Origin: Caecitellus pseudoparvulus
Taxonomy: Eukaryota > Bigyra: Bicosoecida
Direction: 5' to 3'
Assembly: GCA_965644315.1 (NCBI GenBank)
Contig: CBFFRQ010000050.1
Span: forward strand, 105,541-169,540
Length of the DNA stretch: 64,000 bases
Part shown: piece after piece, positions 61,338-64,000 of the stretch
Layout of the letters: each line of letters opens with the position of its first letter
Position numbering within the stretch: the stretch's first letter is position 1
Translations under genes and position numbers: made by a program
The notes under the pieces: generated by a model
What the model saw: the letters and a program-made list of their open reading frames with translations, nothing else
Told to the model about the DNA's origin: nothing
Database searches by the model: none

Positions 61338-62023
61338 TTAAGAGGGTACGGCGCCTGTGGGCAGGAGAGTTTTGTATGCGAAACTCCCCTGCGCACAGGC
61401 GCCGTACGCCGGGGCAGGGGCGGCAGGCAGCGGGGCCTGCTGCGCCGGCTGCCAGCTGACCATTGACTGGCCGTCCTCGTGCCAGGGAAAACATGGCTTC
61501 TTCTTGGCCGGCGGCTCCAAGCACCACGCCTGCTCCTGCACGTGCTCCACTAAAGCGTCAACGGACAAAACGTCCGGAAGGCCGTGTTCCTCCTTCCATG
61601 CCGCGAAGTCCTCGGCCGGCCAAGACGGCCAGCCTGCAGCGGCGGAACAGGCGAATTCCGCACACTTGCGGAGAACGGTAGTGACCTCCTGGCCCTCCGG
61701 GATGTCCTCGTCCTGCTGCCCGAGAAACATGAGCCACCCGGCGATGGACGCCGGCAGGCCGGAGCCATCCAGGGTGGATGCGCCGCGGCCTGCGACGTCA
61801 GGTACGCTTCCGCGTTCTCAACCGCCTTCCGGAACCGCGTCTGCGCGGAACACGGGGTCACGTTCGCCAGGCGGAGGCGCCGGCAGACCTTGGTCACCAG
61901 GCTGGGGTGTTGCCCTTCGTCCAGCCACGCAAGGAGTTGTTCGGCTCCAAACTGGCGTACGGCCTGACGGAAGGTAGTGAATTTCAACAACGGCACCGGT
62001 GCGGAAGTTGGGGAGGCAGCCAT
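61338..62023 (-). pseudogene. Uncharacterised two-frame gene or relic ending in a hairpin
   Basis: ATG 62023 (ggctgcctcc side, context accATGG) opens MAASPTSAPVPLLKF, then TFRQAVRQFGAEQLLAWLDE and TKVCRRLRLANVTPCSAQTR. Near 61730-61800 the protein-like reading moves to another frame (LMFLGQQDEDIPEGQEVTTV, AWKEEHGLPDVLSVDALVEH) that ends at 61338. No canonical splice pair explains the switch, so a frameshift is possible. The last 20 codons are the translation of a 27-bp-arm hairpin, and the stop follows directly. No family is recognised. Confidence 0.35.
61346..61407. repeat. Near-perfect hairpin, 27-bp arms (copy 1)
   Basis: Arms 61346-61372 and 61381-61407 are reverse complements at 25 of 27 positions (gtacggcgcctgtg exact at the outer end) around an 8-base loop. 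It begins 6 bp from the stop of the minus-strand frame ending at 61338, with an AT-rich stretch beyond. It shares gggtacggcg...gggcagg...gagttt...gaaactc with copy 2. Confidence 0.9.
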
Positions 62024-62473
62024 GGTGATCCCGGCAATAAAAGGAAAAACGCGGCGACAAGCGAGTGAGAGCTTGGAGGCTAGGGGGGCTGGGAGCTTGG
62101 AGGGGCGGCAGTCGTGGGACGGGAACTAGAAAGTATCCGGTCACGACTGCGCCCCAACCTCCCGCAGCGCCCAAACACTGGTTCTCGCCGGCAGCGCCAT
62201 TGAGAACATGAGGCACCGAATATACCAGTAGTTTGCATGGAAAAAGCAACTGCGCCTCGCCTCTGCCGACGCAGAGCAGGGAAAAAGCAACTCGTGTTGC
62301 AGCTGGCGAGGAAAAGTAAGACACTGGGATTGTAATGTGTTTACTGAAATGATGCTAAAAACAGCGTTTGCGTGTGAATTGTGTGCGCACCTTACGGTGC
62401 AGGTTAGGATCCATGCTCTGCCTCCAGCACAGACGAGAATTCATCAGCTTTACAGCTCTGCTCCCTTCCAATG

Positions 62474-63031
62474 TCACCAAACTTCAGCTCCAGCTCCAGC
62501 TCCACTCGCAGCTGCCTTTTGCGAGAGAGCTTGGGGCATGAGGAGACCTTGCGCAGCGGATACGCTGCTCTTGCACTGCACAATCACATGGCGCACATGT
62601 TCGCGAAAGCCCTCGTCCTTGACGGTGGTTGTGCTCAGTTCACGACGCTCTTTATCTGTCAACGCAATGTCCAGCACAGCAAAGGCCTCGCTGATCCCTA
62701 ATGGTTCTACTGCAGGCAGGGTGTCCTTGGTTAATACTGCATACTGGAGGCACCTCCTGATGAGTGTAGCTTTGTTACCAGTGTGGGGGACCCCAGCGGC
62801 TTTCAATGCAAGGGATAGCTGCCCAACTGGAAGCCCAGAGCAGTAGTAGCCCTCTAAGGGGGTACGGCGTTTCCGGGCAGGGAGTTTCGGGTGAAACTCT
62901 CCTCTTGGGGGGGGGTAGGTGCTGTTTCTGGTGTAGGCAGCAATTTTGTTTGCACAGAAGTTTCTCGCATTACAAAATACAATGTCCATAAATTCATGGA
63001 GCTGAAAAGAATTTATCACGTGTCCCTGCAT
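62474..63031 (-). CDS. SAP-motif-like protein, uncertain model
   Basis: 185-codon frame from ATG 63031. The centre reads SGLPVGQLSLALKAAGVPHT then GNKATLIRRCLQ, matching the SAP helix-extended-loop-helix (L..L...L...G....G.KA.LI.R), a DNA-binding motif of chromatin and repair proteins. Next come EAFAVLDIALTDKERREL and EGFREHVRHVIVQCKSS, also protein-like. The N-terminal third includes the translation of hairpin copy 2 (RGEFHPKLPARKRR) and may be intronic or intergenic, in which case the true exon starts near 62856. The end is Ala/Gly-rich. Its ATG lies 18 bp from the divergent gene at 63050. Confidence 0.4.
   Translation of the reverse strand: MQGHVINSFQLHEFMDIVFCNARNFCANKIAAYTRNSTYPPPRGEFHPKLPARKRRTPLEGYYCSGLPVGQLSLALKAAGVPHTGNKATLIRRCLQYAVLTKDTLPAVEPLGISEAFAVLDIALTDKERRELSTTTVKDEGFREHVRHVIVQCKSSVSAAQGLLMPQALSQKAAASGAGAGAEVW
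62862..62904. repeat. Hairpin-containing repeat (copy 2)
   Basis: Starts gtacggcgtttccgggcagg like copy 1, then gagtttc-gggt-gaaactc forms a 7-bp perfect stem with a 4-base loop. The outer complementary arm of copy 1 is replaced here by a G-run (62907-62916). Same strand orientation as copy 1. Confidence 0.7.
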
Positions 63032-63049
63032 GCGCCGGGGACCGGCGTC

Positions 63050-64000
63050 ATGGCTGCAAAACGTAGGCGTGAGAAGCCGTCTGCCAAGAATGAGCTACCT
63101 GAGTGGTGGGTGGCGCCTAAGAAGGAGACAATCAGCATCGAGGGGTGCCCCCATGCTGATGTGATTGCAGCCATCCACCGTGCCTTTGAGCTCAGGCAGC
63201 CTGGGGCTCATTCTGACCAACGCGCGGGTGAGTTTGCGGAAATCGAGTGTATACCCCGCCAAACTTCACGCCGCTCATGCCGCAGCCAAGGACACTTGGG
63301 ATGTGCTGACAAGCACCCAGCGGAGTGACATTACTGGCCACTGTCTGTCCGTGGCCCGCACGTGGATGAATGGGCACTCAGTTGACGAGCTCACGGCTTC
63401 CGCAAAGACCACTATCCTCGGCTCGCTGCGGTTTGTGTGCTACACTGTAGCCGCGTACGCCCTCGGTGTGCATGCACAGCGCACCCCCCTGCCAGATGCA
63501 CTTCTTGTGGATATCAGCAGCGAGTTGGGGCGTCCAAGGTGGGTTTCAGCGCGAAGGCGGCACGCAAGGAGTAGAGCGCTATCAGCGCGACCCCTTCCTC
63601 TGCTGGTTTGTGCGTGATAACGTGAATCACAATGCATTCCAAGTTGCAGCTCTCACTCGTACTCGCTGTCGCTGTCATTCCTGCCATGCAGCTCACCTGG
63701 TACGGCGTCCACGATGCCGACAGAATTGTGTGCGAGGCAAGCATACAAAGACTATTGCAAGGCAGCTGCGGGACAAGGCACAAAACTACTTGAAGCAGTC
63801 ACAGAGGTAGCAGCATGCTGACAGTCTGCTGAGCACAATGACTCGTTCTCTGTGGACTTTCTTCCTCGGGATGACGCCGGAAGAGCGCGCGAAGGTGCCC
63901 TTAGGGCATTTTGCCTCTGTGCCGCTGACTGACGTCTTGGAGGATCCACTTCTGTCAATGGTCATCCACCAGCCAGCTTTGGCAGCCTACACCTACAGCT
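63050..64000 (+). CDS. Unrecognised gene, 3' end outside window
   Basis: Exon 1 63050-63227 (MAAKRRREKPSAKNELPEWW...) and exon 2 from 63286 joined by a 58-bp intron (GTGAGT...CCGCAG, phase 1), giving A-KDTWDVLTSTQRSDITGHC and LSVARTWMNGHSVDELTASA. Exon 2 probably ends near 63538 (ag|gtgggt). Downstream DNA is protein-like in another frame (ERYQRDPFLCWFVRDNVNHN, CRCHSCHAAH) and again near the edge (KVPLGHFASVPLTDVLEDPL), but I could not find phase-consistent joins; a stop lies at about 63808. It may be a real multi-exon gene or a transposon-derived ORF. No family is recognised. Confidence 0.4.

Noticed and set aside
60700-64000. Endogenous large-DNA-virus fragment (hairpins at ORF ends, unknown ORFs, ankyrin gene not far upstream)
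   Set aside because: No viral hallmark gene is present, the ankyrin gene is embedded between host genes, and the edge gene has a spliceosomal intron.

Overview
The window is nuclear DNA of a high-GC, flagellated eukaryotic microbe. Genes are broken by short spliceosomal introns, mostly 58-106 bp (extremes 51 and 127), with GTGAGT- or GTGCGT-type donors and some candidate GC-AG introns. There is no operon logic. Bifunctional DHFR-thymidylate synthase points to a bikont-type lineage. Cilium and basal-body proteins (CEP164-like, DNAAF6/PIH1D3-like, a tentative JHY-like) point to a flagellum. No plastid-specific gene is visible, so the exact clade cannot be named from the sequence.

From 1 to 53 kb the DNA is gene-dense: about 24 genes, mostly separated by 35-700 bp and often convergent or divergent. 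In order: a repeat-rich coiled-coil protein (5' end outside the window); a JHY-like protein; a CEP164-like WW protein; a Golgi-type sulfotransferase; an OMA1-like mitochondrial metalloprotease; an ACAD10/11-type kinase/acyl-CoA dehydrogenase fusion (3 exons); TMEM258/OST5; a 5-exon STI1-repeat protein; an unknown coiled-coil protein; a ubiquitin-fold protein; a GDT1/TMEM165 transporter preceded by a signal peptide and EF-hand; an actobindin-like WH2-repeat protein; site-1 protease (MBTPS1); a PP2C phosphatase; a pyrophosphatase-fold protein lacking its catalytic aspartates; two paralogous coiled-coil proteins on either side of GDP-mannose 4,6-dehydratase; Misato/DML1; DNAAF6; a claudin/PMP22-like four-TM protein; an 18-repeat ankyrin protein; DHFR-TS; and a partial PH-like gene. 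Splice junctions were worked out by hand from reading phase and family alignment and are listed per gene.

From 53 to 64 kb the character changes: few intact ORFs, frame-broken relics, homopolymer runs, a 168-bp tandem repeat, and long inverted repeats (about 58.1 and 60.2 kb) bracketing the N-terminal part of a PIF/Harbinger-like transposase. The last 3 kb hold a frame-broken ORF, a SAP-like ORF and an intron-containing partial gene. Two related hairpin repeats (61.35 and 62.86 kb) lie within the first two.

The genes look like ordinary single-gene neighbours rather than a pathway. Loose themes are cilium building, secretory-pathway ion and protein processing (GDT1, MBTPS1, TMEM258, sulfotransferase, GMD) and mitochondrial maintenance (OMA1, Misato, ACAD). 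The most novel items are the EF-hand-GDT1 fusion, the active-site-less pyrophosphatase homologue, the coiled-coil paralogue pair with a shared short first exon, the ankyrin protein with an unrecognised N-terminal half, and the hairpin repeats.
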